Assembly (NCBI RefSeq): GCF_008329715.1
Contig: NZ_VTSR01000005.1
Coordinates: forward strand, 372,001 to 436,000
Length of the DNA stretch: 64,000 nucleotides
Source of the DNA: Gimesia chilikensis
GTDB lineage: Bacteria; Planctomycetota; Planctomycetia; Planctomycetales; Planctomycetaceae
Direction: 5' to 3'
The notes below the pieces were generated by a model. That model did no database searches, had not been told where the DNA came from, and worked only from the letters and a program-made list of their open reading frames with translations. Within the stretch, counting starts at the first letter, position 1. The number at the start of each line of letters is the position of its first letter. A program made the position numbers and the translations under genes. Shown one piece after another: positions 25,001-33,941 of the stretch.

Positions 25001-26671
25001 TTATATTCCCGGGATTTCCACCCGTTCCACCTGGGTAATCCGTCGCAGTTTTTTCAGAGCACGGGATTCCAATTGACGAATCCGTTCTTTCGTGACTCCG
25101 AAGCGATCGCCTACCTGTTCAAGTGTCTGAGGTTCATTGCGGGCATTCAAACCATAACGGTAGATCAGAATGTCCTTTTCCCGACCATCCAGCTGGTCCA
25201 GAATACTCATGATAACTGCATGTTGCTTCTGGTTGATTAACTCTTCCCGGTACTGACTTTCCCGTTCATCAGTCGACTGAAAGAACAGTTCGTCGTTCCC
25301 CGTACGGAATCGGTCGAGGACCTTGTATTCCGCCGGAATTGACCGGGCGTAGTTTTTCATAATTGCCCAGCTGGCGTAGGTCGAGAATTTATTACCTTTG
25401 GTGTAATCAAATTTTTCGATGGCACGAATCAGAGACATATTGCCGTCGCTGACCATTTCGAAGAAGTTACCGCCCGGACGAATGTGCCGCTTGGCAATCG
25501 AAACCACCAGTCGCAGGTTACTGCGGATCAGGAAGTTCTTAACGTCCGTGCTTTCATCGAGCAGCTTCTCAATCTGATCCATGTCCCGGGCTTTAGGGCG
25601 ATTCGGATCCAGTTTTTCCTGAATCTGTGCCGCCTTGTATTTCAGGAAGTTTAATTTTCTGAAGTAATAAGCCTCTTCTTCCCGCGTGAGCAACGGAATG
25701 GAGTACAGGCTGGCCAGGTACGGAGGCAGCCCGGGAGGCGTACGTACTTTCTCATTCGACTTATCGACTTCCGGAGCCGGTCCCAGAATGACCTTTTCCG
25801 CACCGGACTGATCGAATTCGTCGCTGTGCATGTAATCGATGGTCTGGGCATGCAGGCGCGCTGCCCGTGCTTCGGAGATAATCCGATAGATGCTGGCCTT
25901 AGTCCGGCAGTAACGCCGCGCCAGCTTATCTACGGGAATGCCCCGTCGGAAGCTGTTGTAGATATCACGTTTCTGCTGATCCGTGATCTTTTCTGGTGCG
26001 TTCGGAAATATCGCCAATTCTGGATTCTCCCGATCAAAATTTTTCAGGGTATAACGAATCGTTTCTGGTGAACGATTCATGTGCCGTGCGATACGACGAC
26101 TGATCTCGGCGGGGCAGCCCCCATACCGGGCAAGTCGTCTGGCGCGGCGTAAAATTTCTTCGCGATCTTCGTCACTCAACTGGCTGAAATTCATGCTGCG
26201 GGCGACATGGCCTTTATTGTTTTGCAAATAACGATCCACGGATGATTTCAGAAACCCGACACGCATCCGACCATTAAACCGGAAGCGGCGGCTGACCAGC
26301 CCTTTATCGCGCCAACGGTCGACAGTCTTGGTAGAAATGTTGAACTTCTTACTCAGATCCTGGACGGTGAAAACGTCTTCTTCCACGTCTTCGACGTCAA
26401 TTTCAGCGCTCTCGGACAGGTCCTCAATGAAGCACCGCACATCATGCATGACGTCGCTGCCGTTGATCATCAGGTCCGGGTAGATCTCGGAGCGATATGT
26501 GGTGATCTGTTTGCAGATTTCCGGGTACTGATACTCCTGCTCCAGATCAATCTCTGTGAGCAGCGCTTCTGCACGGTCCATCTGCGCCAGCTTGACATCG
26601 TGAGGTGCATACTTCACCTGTTGATCTGCCAGCTGCTTCATGGCCGGATTGTTATATTTTGAACTGATCAT
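25001..26671 (-). CDS. Sigma-70-like factor with three N-terminal helix-turn-helix regions
   Basis: The 556-residue protein ends in clear sigma-70 regions: 1.2-like (about 316-346, SIPLLTREEEAYYF), region 2 (377-447, NLRLVVSIAKRHI, KFSTYASWAIMKN) and region 4 (486-545, EQVGDRFGVTKERIRQLE). Regions 2 and 4 are joined by only about 40 residues, so region 3 is missing or much reduced. The first 280 residues are not sigma-like: a MerR/excisionase-type helix-turn-helix (101-150, LSKKFNISTKTVDRW), a second (165-211, ISRRIARHMNRSPETI) and a third (229-268, DKLARRYCRTKASIY). It probably directs or modulates transcription of a special regulon. It is a single-gene unit with a long leader and its own terminator. 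Confidence 0.85.
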   Translation of the reverse strand: MISSKYNNPAMKQLADQQVKYAPHDVKLAQMDRAEALLTEIDLEQEYQYPEICKQITTYRSEIYPDLMINGSDVMHDVRCFIEDLSESAEIDVEDVEEDVFTVQDLSKKFNISTKTVDRWRDKGLVSRRFRFNGRMRVGFLKSSVDRYLQNNKGHVARSMNFSQLSDEDREEILRRARRLARYGGCPAEISRRIARHMNRSPETIRYTLKNFDRENPELAIFPNAPEKITDQQKRDIYNSFRRGIPVDKLARRYCRTKASIYRIISEARAARLHAQTIDYMHSDEFDQSGAEKVILGPAPEVDKSNEKVRTPPGLPPYLASLYSIPLLTREEEAYYFRKLNFLKYKAAQIQEKLDPNRPKARDMDQIEKLLDESTDVKNFLIRSNLRLVVSIAKRHIRPGGNFFEMVSDGNMSLIRAIEKFDYTKGNKFSTYASWAIMKNYARSIPAEYKVLDRFRTGNDELFFQSTDERESQYREELINQKQHAVIMSILDQLDGREKDILIYRYGLNARNEPQTLEQVGDRFGVTKERIRQLESRALKKLRRITQVERVEIPGI

Positions 26672-27037
26672 TATTCCCCACCCTCTTTTATGAATGTTCC
26701 GGGAAACCCAGCGTGTCCGTCACAATGTTGTCTCCGGGTTTTCATCTCTTCTACGTATGAAAAGACGAATTTGAGAGTAAAAAGTTCACACATAAATTAT
26801 TTTAGCCAAAGAAAGTTGGAATTCACCTGCAGATTGCCCTTTAAACCCGATTCCATCACTCAAAACGAACGGTATCCTGTTTATTATCAAACACTTACAA
26901 AAGTGACGCGTAATTTACCTCCATACTGACGAGAGCCCCTTACTCCTTAAAAACAATACGATTTGAACTCCCAGGGACTCCCAAAAATTACAAAAATGTG
27001 TGAGATAGCTCACATTCCGAAGCCGACACCCTGTCTT
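26672..27037 (-). other. Long untranslated leader of the sigma-like gene
   Basis: About 365 bases lie between the predicted transcription start and the ATG of the sigma-like gene. There is no convincing gene here. The stretch contains the TGTGA-N6-TCACA palindrome at its upstream end. No known riboswitch could be recognised by eye. Confidence 0.45.
26999..27014. promoter_or_regulatory. Perfect CRP/FNR-family type palindrome
   Basis: TGTGAGATAGCTCACA matches the TGTGA-N6-TCACA consensus of CRP-family regulators in both half sites. It is centred about 31 bases downstream of the start predicted for the minus-strand promoter, a position expected to block transcription of the sigma-like gene. The protein that binds it is not in the window. 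Confidence 0.6.
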
Positions 27038-27044
27038 TAAAAAT

Positions 27045-27073
27045 AGTATACATACGATTTTCCGTTCTGTCAA
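27045..27073 (-). promoter_or_regulatory. Near-consensus sigma-70 promoter upstream of the sigma-like gene
   Basis: TTGACA (27068-27073) and TATACT (27045-27050) are separated by exactly 17 bases on the minus strand, with AT-rich DNA just downstream. Transcription would begin near 27038. It is the best promoter-like sequence in the 690-base divergent gap. The plus side of the gap (27074-27361) shows no clear promoter for the DUF1549 gene. Confidence 0.72.
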
Positions 27074-27361
27074 CCACTTTGTACACCACCCTGTCGCGGA
27101 ACTCTCTTCAAGCCCATCTTGTGTACATATGGATTGAAATGAATAAATTTCTTACCGTCAGCTGTCGTGAATCCATCAAGATCTCTTTACCTTTGTTCGC
27201 AGACAGATACGATAAAAGGTGCTGGTTTCAGCGGTTTCCGAGCCCGAAGTACACTGTCTCCAGCATCCCTGTCTAATATTAGTACGTATTTCGTGCGTTC
27301 TGCATTTGAAGTATCTCAGTTGGAAACTTCAGCTTATTCTCTCTGAATAGCGGGTAATCTC

Positions 27362-28984
27362 ATGTTGCAGCGTGGTTCCAGTTCTCTCCGCAAGCGTCCT
27401 CATCAATGGATCACTCTCGTTGCATTGATTTGTTTGACGCTTTTGGCAACTTCTTCAGCAGCACCCCGCAAGAACACCAAAAAGAAGCTCCCCCCGCTGA
27501 ATCTGCCTCCCCTGAAAACTCAGGAACAGAAGATGCAGCTGCTCGGCTACATTCGGCAGAACATGCCCACGCTTCGGCAGGGGAGTCGCGTGAGCTTCAG
27601 CTCGCAGGACCTCGACAAAGCACTCGCATTGGAGTTGGGAGACACTATTTCCCAGGCGGCACCACTGATCGACGATGAAACCTTTATCCGTCGTGCCTCA
27701 CTCGATCTGACCGGCACCTTGCCCTCCGCCGAAAAAATCAAAACGTTCGTTGCTGATCAGAATTCAAATAAACGGTCTGACTACATTGATGAATTGCTTG
27801 AAACAGAAGCATACGCGCGTAAATGGGCCCGTTACTGGACCTCGGTCATTTTCTACGAAAGTGAAGCCAACAAGCGGCGGGTTAATCCCGAAGCGCTCGA
27901 AGACTGGCTCGCAGAACAATTCCGTAAAGGCGCCCCCTGGGATTACATCACGGTCATGCTGATTTCAGCGACTCCCGAACGAAACAAGAAGAAAAAGAAC
28001 GATTACGGTCAGGATTACGGGCCCAACAACTTCGTCCTCGCCTGCGAAAACAAATCGACCGAGCTGGCTTCTGAAACGGCCCGCATCTTCATGGGCATCA
28101 GTATTCAATGTGCTGAATGTCACGATCATCCCTTTGACAATTGGAAGCGAATTCAGTTCCACGAACTCGCCGCTTTCTTTCACCCCTACACCTACAAGAT
28201 GCCCTCCCAGGAAGACCCCACCGTCAGCACCGTAGTGAAACCCCGCTTCCTGCTCGGTGAAAAACCTTATGAAAACATGAAGTCCGATGCCCGTCGCGTC
28301 TCGATTGCCGCTTACCTCGCTTACAATCCTCAGAACTACTGGTTCGCCCGCGCTTACGTGAACCGTATCTGGAGTGAGCTGATTGGCGATGGCTTCTACG
28401 ACGTAGACAGCCTGGGACCGGACGGCGATGTCGTTCACAAGCCGATCGTCAATCGCATCGCGGCTAACTTCCGCTACAAGGACTTTGACCCGAAATGGGT
28501 CTTTCGGCTGATCATGAATTCCCAGGTCTATCAGCGGGAAATGCGGACCATGGACTCTCCCTCCGAACTCTTTACGGCCATCCGTCCTTCCCGGCTGCGA
28601 CCGGATGTGGTCGCCAATTCGGTCTCGCATGTGATCGGCGAAAATCCCCAGTTGCGGAAAGAGATCGACACCGTCTTCGACATGAATCCCTCTCTGCCCC
28701 AAAGCACCCTGGAAGGCTCGATTCAGCAGGCTCTACTGCTCATGAATCAGCGGGAACTCCAGCAGGCATTGTCGCAGAGTGAACTCAAACAGAAACTGCT
28801 GGGTATCACATCGAACGAGGAACTGGTGCAGTCACTCTATCTGAATGTGCTGGCCCGTAATCCTACGCCGGATGAACTTCAGCGCAACGTCAGCTACCTG
28901 CAAAGCTCCGAAAAACGGGACGAAGCGGTAGAAGACCTGCTCTGGGTTCTCGTTAACTGCACCGAATTTCGTACCAAACGCTGA
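27362..28984 (+). CDS. DUF1549/DUF1553 domain secreted protein
   Basis: The 540-residue protein has a basic start and hydrophobic segment (about 14-34) fitting a signal peptide or membrane anchor. A DUF1549 region follows, with FIRRASLDLTGTLPS near residue 103, then a CAECHDHPF motif at 250-258, then DUF1553 with NRIWSELIGDGFYD and SRLRPDVVANS. These domains are extremely common in planctomycetes and usually sit with cytochrome-type domains and a DUF1501 partner; their biochemical role is unknown. CxxCH could bind haem c, but one isolated motif is weak evidence. At 540 residues it is shorter than many relatives. A DUF1501 gene follows after 24 bases. Confidence 0.88.
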   Translation: MLQRGSSSLRKRPHQWITLVALICLTLLATSSAAPRKNTKKKLPPLNLPPLKTQEQKMQLLGYIRQNMPTLRQGSRVSFSSQDLDKALALELGDTISQAAPLIDDETFIRRASLDLTGTLPSAEKIKTFVADQNSNKRSDYIDELLETEAYARKWARYWTSVIFYESEANKRRVNPEALEDWLAEQFRKGAPWDYITVMLISATPERNKKKKNDYGQDYGPNNFVLACENKSTELASETARIFMGISIQCAECHDHPFDNWKRIQFHELAAFFHPYTYKMPSQEDPTVSTVVKPRFLLGEKPYENMKSDARRVSIAAYLAYNPQNYWFARAYVNRIWSELIGDGFYDVDSLGPDGDVVHKPIVNRIAANFRYKDFDPKWVFRLIMNSQVYQREMRTMDSPSELFTAIRPSRLRPDVVANSVSHVIGENPQLRKEIDTVFDMNPSLPQSTLEGSIQQALLLMNQRELQQALSQSELKQKLLGITSNEELVQSLYLNVLARNPTPDELQRNVSYLQSSEKRDEAVEDLLWVLVNCTEFRTKR

Positions 28985-29008
28985 CAGCTCAAACACGGGA
29001 ATCACCCC

Positions 29009-30292
29009 ATGCAATCCGATGCGCTCCTCCATCTGAATTTAAATCGCCGCGGGCAGTTCACCCGTCGGAATTTTCTGCAGGCCGCCGCTCTCGGTGTCGC
29101 CGGCTCACCGCTACTCAGTCAGATTCAGCTCAATGCTGCCGAAATGAAAAAGCAGGGTCGCGCCTGCATTCTACTCTGGCTGGCAGGTGCCCCCAGTCAG
29201 CTGGAAACCTGGGACCCCAAACCAGGATCTCCCAATGGAGGCGAGACCAGGAAAATCCAGACGCAGACTCCGGGTATCGAAATCGCCCACTACTGGCCCA
29301 AGATCGCGTCCGTCATGAATGACGTCGCCCTCATTCGCTCGATGACCGGTAAAGAAGCGGCCCACGAACGGGGCACCTATCATCTGCATACCGGACATCG
29401 CATGCTGGGGATCGAGAAGTTCCCGCACTTCGGCTCTGTCGTCGCCCGCGAACTGGGAGATCCGAATTCCGACATCCCCAATTTCGTCAGCATCGGACAG
29501 ACGCTGAGCTCCGGTTTTCTGGGTGTGCAGGTTGCTCCATTCATCATCGACCGTCCCGGTCAGCTGCCCGATAACGTCACCAGCGATGCCTCCGCTGCCC
29601 GCCAGAGGCGACGGCTCGCTTTGCTCAGCCAGCAGGAGCGTGATTTCGCCCAGGCCGGCGCCGAAGCACTCGTGCAGGAGCAGAGCAAGCTCTATCAGAA
29701 AGCGAGCCTGATGATGACGTCCCCCCGCCTCAAAGCCTTTGAGTTCGATGGGGAATCCGAAGACATGCAGACCGCTTATGGTAAAAATCAACTGGGCCAG
29801 GGACTGCTGGTCGCCCGCCGCCTGGTGGAAGCCGGTGTCCCCTTTGTCGAAGTTCGCAGTACAGGCTGGGACATGCACAGCAGCATCTTCCGCAATATGG
29901 AGCGCCGCGCGGCTGATGTCGATCAGGGGCTGTCTCAGCTCCTCACCGACCTCAAGTCTCGGGGACTGTTGGAGAAAACGCTCGTCCTCTGCATGGGAGA
30001 ATTCGGTCGGACCCCGAAAATCAATGCCCGCCCCCCTGCTCCCGGACGCGATCACTGGGTTCGTAATTTCAATCTCCTGATGGCGGGTGCCGGCATTAAA
30101 GGGGGACAGGCCATCGGTAAAACCGATGAGAACGGCCAGGAGATCACTGAAAATCCGGTACAGGTCGAAGACCTCTTCCAGTCCATGTGTAAAGCGATGG
30201 GCATCAACGCCGACATGGAACTGCACACCCCCATCGGTCGCCCCGTTCGCCTCGTCGATGGCGGCGCTGTGATCAAAGGCCTCTTCGGCTAA
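29009..30292 (+). CDS. DUF1501 family protein with Tat-type signal
   Basis: This 427-residue protein begins with a twin-arginine stretch FTRRNFLQAAALGVAG (about residues 18-33), so export by Tat is likely. The DUF1501 domain lies in the alkaline-phosphatase/sulfatase fold group; visible marks are LLWLAGAPSQLETWDPKPG, the HERGTYHLHTGHR region and GEFGRTPKINARPPAPGRDHW. It is almost certainly co-transcribed with the DUF1549 gene. The two families form a recurring pair in this phylum. Substrate unknown. Confidence 0.9.
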   Translation: MQSDALLHLNLNRRGQFTRRNFLQAAALGVAGSPLLSQIQLNAAEMKKQGRACILLWLAGAPSQLETWDPKPGSPNGGETRKIQTQTPGIEIAHYWPKIASVMNDVALIRSMTGKEAAHERGTYHLHTGHRMLGIEKFPHFGSVVARELGDPNSDIPNFVSIGQTLSSGFLGVQVAPFIIDRPGQLPDNVTSDASAARQRRRLALLSQQERDFAQAGAEALVQEQSKLYQKASLMMTSPRLKAFEFDGESEDMQTAYGKNQLGQGLLVARRLVEAGVPFVEVRSTGWDMHSSIFRNMERRAADVDQGLSQLLTDLKSRGLLEKTLVLCMGEFGRTPKINARPPAPGRDHWVRNFNLLMAGAGIKGGQAIGKTDENGQEITENPVQVEDLFQSMCKAMGINADMELHTPIGRPVRLVDGGAVIKGLFG

Positions 30293-30425
30293 GCCTCTAC
30301 CCAACGCTCCTCAAACAGTATCTTCGGCAGTACCCGACTTTTCCTGCCCCGTCTCGTGACAGGATGGCGATCGATGTCCGCAATTCACGAAACCCGGGTT
30401 AATCGAAAACAAGCTTCAAAAAGAC

Positions 30426-30455
30426 TTGGCAGCACTCCGTGACAAAACGTATGAT
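30426..30455 (+). promoter_or_regulatory. Sigma-70 type promoter of the zinc-ribbon pair
   Basis: TTGGCA (30426-30431) and TATGAT (30450-30455), each five of six matches, lie 18 bases apart. The start would be near 30463, about 85 bases before the gene at 30549. The rest of the 256-base gap after the DUF1501 gene shows nothing else clear. Confidence 0.6.
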
Positions 30456-30548
30456 AAAGGAGAGAGCTGCTCCCTCTGCGGCGTTATGGCACACCCTTAA
30501 CCCTTATTCAGATTCACTTTACGCAAATACGAATTTACAGGCCGATTC

Positions 30549-32621
30549 ATGACCAGCATCGCTGTTCCTTGTCCGCAATGCAAAAAAAAGCTCAAACTCC
30601 GCGATAAAAGTCTGCTCGGCAAAAAAGCCCGTTGTCCGAACTGCAAGCACGCATTTGTCCTGCAGCTGCCCGAAACGGCGGCGGTCCAGAGTTCCAGCTC
30701 TTCGTCTGCAGCTCCTTCCACGGAGCCGACGCCCCCTCCCGCCCAACAACGACCTGAAGAAATAACACCTCCGCCCTCTTCTGCGGAAATTGAAGAAGTC
30801 AAAATAGATCTCGCGCAACCCAAGACTCCCGTCGTCGGTACGTCTGCGAAATGGGTTCCCGATGAACCCATTGAGCCGGCTGCTCCCACACCGCCTCAAC
30901 CACAGAGTCAGTTCCCGCAGATTGATACCTCGGGCTCCGCTCCCGCAGCAACGGGAACTCCGCAAATCAACACCAATGAGTCAAGCGGCGGCGATTCAGC
31001 CGGTGGCTTCCCGAACATCGCCGTCGAATCATCTGAGAATGCCGGCGTTGCCCGCATGCGTGAGTTGCGCCGCAAAAACGCCAAGCGTCGTAACATCACC
31101 ATCGTCTCGGTAATCGGCTTACTCCTGGTCGTCGGCATCGGCGGTTACTTCGCCTGGCCACAGGTTGAGCAGTCCATGACCGCTAAACCGGCGGCCCCGG
31201 TTCAACCACAGACTAACAATGCCACGCCTGCGGCTCCCGTCACTCCCGCTGTCAGCCAGAAACAAGAAGTCGCGGCCAGCCCGACATCCGGCGAGCCGAT
31301 TCGACTACTTTACGTCCCCGCAGGCACCCGTGTGCTGATTCACATGCACCCCGCTGCCCTCTGGGAACCTGGTTCTCAGGGAGAAGAATTCCGTGCCTGT
31401 CTCGGGCCGCTGGGCATCTGGGCCGGACAGAAAATTAAAGACATCTGCATGCTGGAACCGGAACAGATCAAGGAACTCACCATCTGTCTGATCCTGGGCT
31501 CCCCCGGTGCTCCACCCGAATATGCAGCGGTGATTCGTCCCGTCGAACCTATCAAACGTTCGGCGCTGATCGCCCAGTTTGATGGACAGCGGCTGGATGA
31601 CTACAGCTTTCCCGTATACTCGGGAGGCAAGAACTCTTACATGATCGTCGACGAAAACACTTACGTGATTGGCCCTCCGGGTGCAGATCGCGCCGCCGAG
31701 ATGGCAGATGCCCGCGAGTTTGAAAGCAGCACTTCCCCGGGCATTGAATCGATCCTGAAACAGTCCGACCGGGACCGTCACCTCACACTGGTCTTCGATC
31801 CCGATGAAGTCCGCCGTCAGCAGGATGTCCTCGTCCCCGAAAAAGCACACCCCTTCCTCAATGAGTTTCTGGACTGGGTCGGGGATGATGTAGAAACCAT
31901 CTCCTGGAGCATGCATCTGAATCCCGATGACTTCTATTCGGAATTCACTTTCCGCAATAACACGATGATCCGCCCCCCACAGCTGGCGAACAATCTCAAG
32001 AACAAACTCGACCAGCTGCCCCACGACATGCTCGAAGGGGTCCGAAAAATGAATCCGGGCACGGTCGGCAGCCGGAAAGTAATTGGTCGTTATCCTGCCA
32101 TGCTCAAAGCCTTCAGTATGGCCAACAACGAAAAAACGGGCGAACGCTACGCACAGCTTGTCAGCAGTCTGCCCGAACGGGCCGCCCCCAACCTGGCACT
32201 CGCCAGCCTGCTCACCTGGGATGAATCGACGCGGACCAACTTCGACGTCGAAGTCAAACCACGGCCCACCGGTCCCAAACTGCCGGATAAGGTAGTCGAC
32301 CGTCTGAAGATGAAAGTTGATGTCGACTTCCGCCGTACACCGTTGCAGGAAGCCTTTGCTTATATCGGCGAAGAAACCAAAACCAATATCGAACTCGATG
32401 GGGAAGCCCTCAAGCTGGTTGGTTATACGAAAAACATGCCCCAGACCATGAACCTCGGAATGGTTTCCGGGCTGGATGCCATTCAGGCGATTTTCAATGT
32501 GAAAGATCAGGATCAGTTATGTCTGGTGATTGATGAAGGTAAAAAAACTGCCACGATCACCAGTAAACCCTATGCGAAGAACAACAACCTGACGATCTTC
32601 GCGTTTCCACCGAAGCCGTAA
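30549..32621 (+). CDS. Zinc-ribbon, single-span membrane protein with a C-terminal STN-like domain
   Basis: I do not recognise this 690-residue protein as a named family. It begins with a zinc ribbon (Cys8, Cys11, Cys29, Cys32: CPQCKKKLKL and ARCPNCKHAF), followed by about 130 proline- and serine-rich residues, then one membrane helix (about 184-203). A Pro/Ala linker and a 370-residue extracytoplasmic domain follow. The last 100 residues (VDVDFRRTPLQEAFAYIGEETK as the key region, ends VDVDF and GEETK) resemble the short N-terminal domain of secretin and TonB receptors. The ribbon would be cytoplasmic. The next gene has the same plan with the same cysteine spacing. Confidence 0.8.
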   Translation: MTSIAVPCPQCKKKLKLRDKSLLGKKARCPNCKHAFVLQLPETAAVQSSSSSSAAPSTEPTPPPAQQRPEEITPPPSSAEIEEVKIDLAQPKTPVVGTSAKWVPDEPIEPAAPTPPQPQSQFPQIDTSGSAPAATGTPQINTNESSGGDSAGGFPNIAVESSENAGVARMRELRRKNAKRRNITIVSVIGLLLVVGIGGYFAWPQVEQSMTAKPAAPVQPQTNNATPAAPVTPAVSQKQEVAASPTSGEPIRLLYVPAGTRVLIHMHPAALWEPGSQGEEFRACLGPLGIWAGQKIKDICMLEPEQIKELTICLILGSPGAPPEYAAVIRPVEPIKRSALIAQFDGQRLDDYSFPVYSGGKNSYMIVDENTYVIGPPGADRAAEMADAREFESSTSPGIESILKQSDRDRHLTLVFDPDEVRRQQDVLVPEKAHPFLNEFLDWVGDDVETISWSMHLNPDDFYSEFTFRNNTMIRPPQLANNLKNKLDQLPHDMLEGVRKMNPGTVGSRKVIGRYPAMLKAFSMANNEKTGERYAQLVSSLPERAAPNLALASLLTWDESTRTNFDVEVKPRPTGPKLPDKVVDRLKMKVDVDFRRTPLQEAFAYIGEETKTNIELDGEALKLVGYTKNMPQTMNLGMVSGLDAIQAIFNVKDQDQLCLVIDEGKKTATITSKPYAKNNNLTIFAFPPKP

Positions 32622-32656
32622 GTTCCCTATCGGACTCGTAGTCGGGGTGATTACCC

Positions 32657-33523
32657 ATGGATGTCACCACCTTTCATTGTCCACACTGTCGTGCTGCGCT
32701 CCGCATGCGCGGCAGACAGACCGCTGGCACCCGCTTCCACTGTCCCGACTGTGAACGACCGCTGCAAATCACGGCTGCTGAAGAAGGAACGCTCTCACTC
32801 TCTCCCGTTGAATCAGAGCCCGTCCCCCAGGGCCCGTCACCGCTGGCTCTGAAAACGACTGCCGCACTGACATCAATTCGCCAGGGTCTCAAATACCTGG
32901 CAGCCAGTCCCGTATTGCTGTCCTGGATCGTGGCCGGCACCGGAGGGTTGGCGATTCTGCTGATGATTCTGTTCGATGAATCACCCACGATCCCTCAACC
33001 TGAAATCGATGCGAGTGTCAAAGCAGACGATAACCAGGAACCAGCAGCAGATCAGCCACTGCTCCCCGAAGTCGCTGCGGAGCCAGAGCCCGGTGTACCA
33101 GAGCCAGCAGCTCCTGCTGTTCCAGCAGTACCAGCGCCCGATCAGTTTGCACATCAGACCCTGATCGCCGTCAAACCGAAACAGATCCCGCCGCTGGTGG
33201 CACGTAAACCGGATCCTCAGGACGAACCAGCGGTTCCCGCGACCGACGTAACGGTCGCCCTGCAAATCCCGATTCTCGAGTTTCGTCAATCCAAAGAAAT
33301 ACCGCTGAGCACATTGATCTCGCAGTTCGAAGAGATGCTCGACACCAAATTTCTGATTGCCGACAATGTCAAAAACGATCCGCGGTTACTCGAAACACCG
33401 GTCTCGTTCTCGCAGAAGAACACAAACCTCTCCCGCCTGCTGACGCAAATATTGAGTGAAGCGGCACTGACATTCTCTGTCAAATCAAATAAGATTTACA
33501 TTGAAAGAGCGGAAGGCTCCTGA
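32657..33523 (+). CDS. Smaller zinc-ribbon, single-span membrane protein with a C-terminal STN-like domain
   Basis: The 288-residue protein repeats the plan of the upstream gene: zinc ribbon at exactly the same positions (Cys8, Cys11, Cys29, Cys32), a membrane helix at about 85-107 (SWIVAGTGGLAILLMILF), a Pro/Ala/Glu-rich linker, and a C-terminal domain of about 95 residues (LQIPILEFRQSKEIPLSTL, then SEAALTFSVKSNKIYI) recalling the STN fold. It lacks the large middle domain. The genes are 35 bases apart and probably one operon. Function unknown; shared architecture suggests work in the same membrane process. Confidence 0.78.
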   Translation: MDVTTFHCPHCRAALRMRGRQTAGTRFHCPDCERPLQITAAEEGTLSLSPVESEPVPQGPSPLALKTTAALTSIRQGLKYLAASPVLLSWIVAGTGGLAILLMILFDESPTIPQPEIDASVKADDNQEPAADQPLLPEVAAEPEPGVPEPAAPAVPAVPAPDQFAHQTLIAVKPKQIPPLVARKPDPQDEPAVPATDVTVALQIPILEFRQSKEIPLSTLISQFEEMLDTKFLIADNVKNDPRLLETPVSFSQKNTNLSRLLTQILSEAALTFSVKSNKIYIERAEGS

Positions 33524-33606
33524 AGTCCTCCCGCGCCGTAAATCAAGTTCGCCTTGTCGCGAACCAGTCTGCCCGTCAGCGGGCTTAACCAAAGTTAGCT
33601 CTGCAC

Positions 33607-33906
33607 GTGAAACTCGACGACAAAGTCTGTTACTGTTTTCATATCAGTAAACGCAAAATCATCAACCATCTTCGCATTCATCGCCCCCGCCGGGCCAGTC
33701 AATTGAGTGAATGCGGCGGGGCAGGCACGGGTTGTGGCTGGTGTGTCCCTTACCTGAAACGCTATTTCGCCGAATACGAAAAAGCGGCCGCCGAAGATTC
33801 CGGGAAGATCACGGATCTGGAAGAAGACACCATCACCGCTGAAGAATACGCCGAGCAGCGGGATCAGTACATCCAGAGTGGCAAAGGGACGCCCCCTGCC
33901 AGATGA
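33607..33906 (+). CDS. BFD-like [2Fe-2S] binding protein
   Basis: This 99-residue protein starts with GTG. Cysteines 8, 10, 43 and 46 (VCYCF and TGCGWC) match the CxC...CxxC ligand pattern of bacterioferritin-associated ferredoxin and related [2Fe-2S] domains. BFD helps release iron from bacterioferritin; in other contexts the domain sits in nitrite reductases or copper chaperones. About 45 acidic and polar residues follow the domain (to GKGTPPAR), longer than E. coli BFD. No bacterioferritin is nearby. The exporter genes follow after 35 bases, so co-transcription is possible, but a common role is not shown. Confidence 0.85.
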   Translation: MKLDDKVCYCFHISKRKIINHLRIHRPRRASQLSECGGAGTGCGWCVPYLKRYFAEYEKAAAEDSGKITDLEEDTITAEEYAEQRDQYIQSGKGTPPAR

Positions 33907-33941
33907 CCTCTTGAATTCTTACCTGTTCCGAGATCACAGTC

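Noticed and set aside
27024..27052. A plus-strand promoter activated by the CRP-type site
   Set aside because: CCGACA-N18-TATACA is possible, but the palindrome would be centred near -52, which is not a usual activating distance.
29171..30304. A 377-codon open frame opposite the DUF1501 gene
   Set aside because: Antisense shadow; the sense strand has the Tat signal and the domain motifs.
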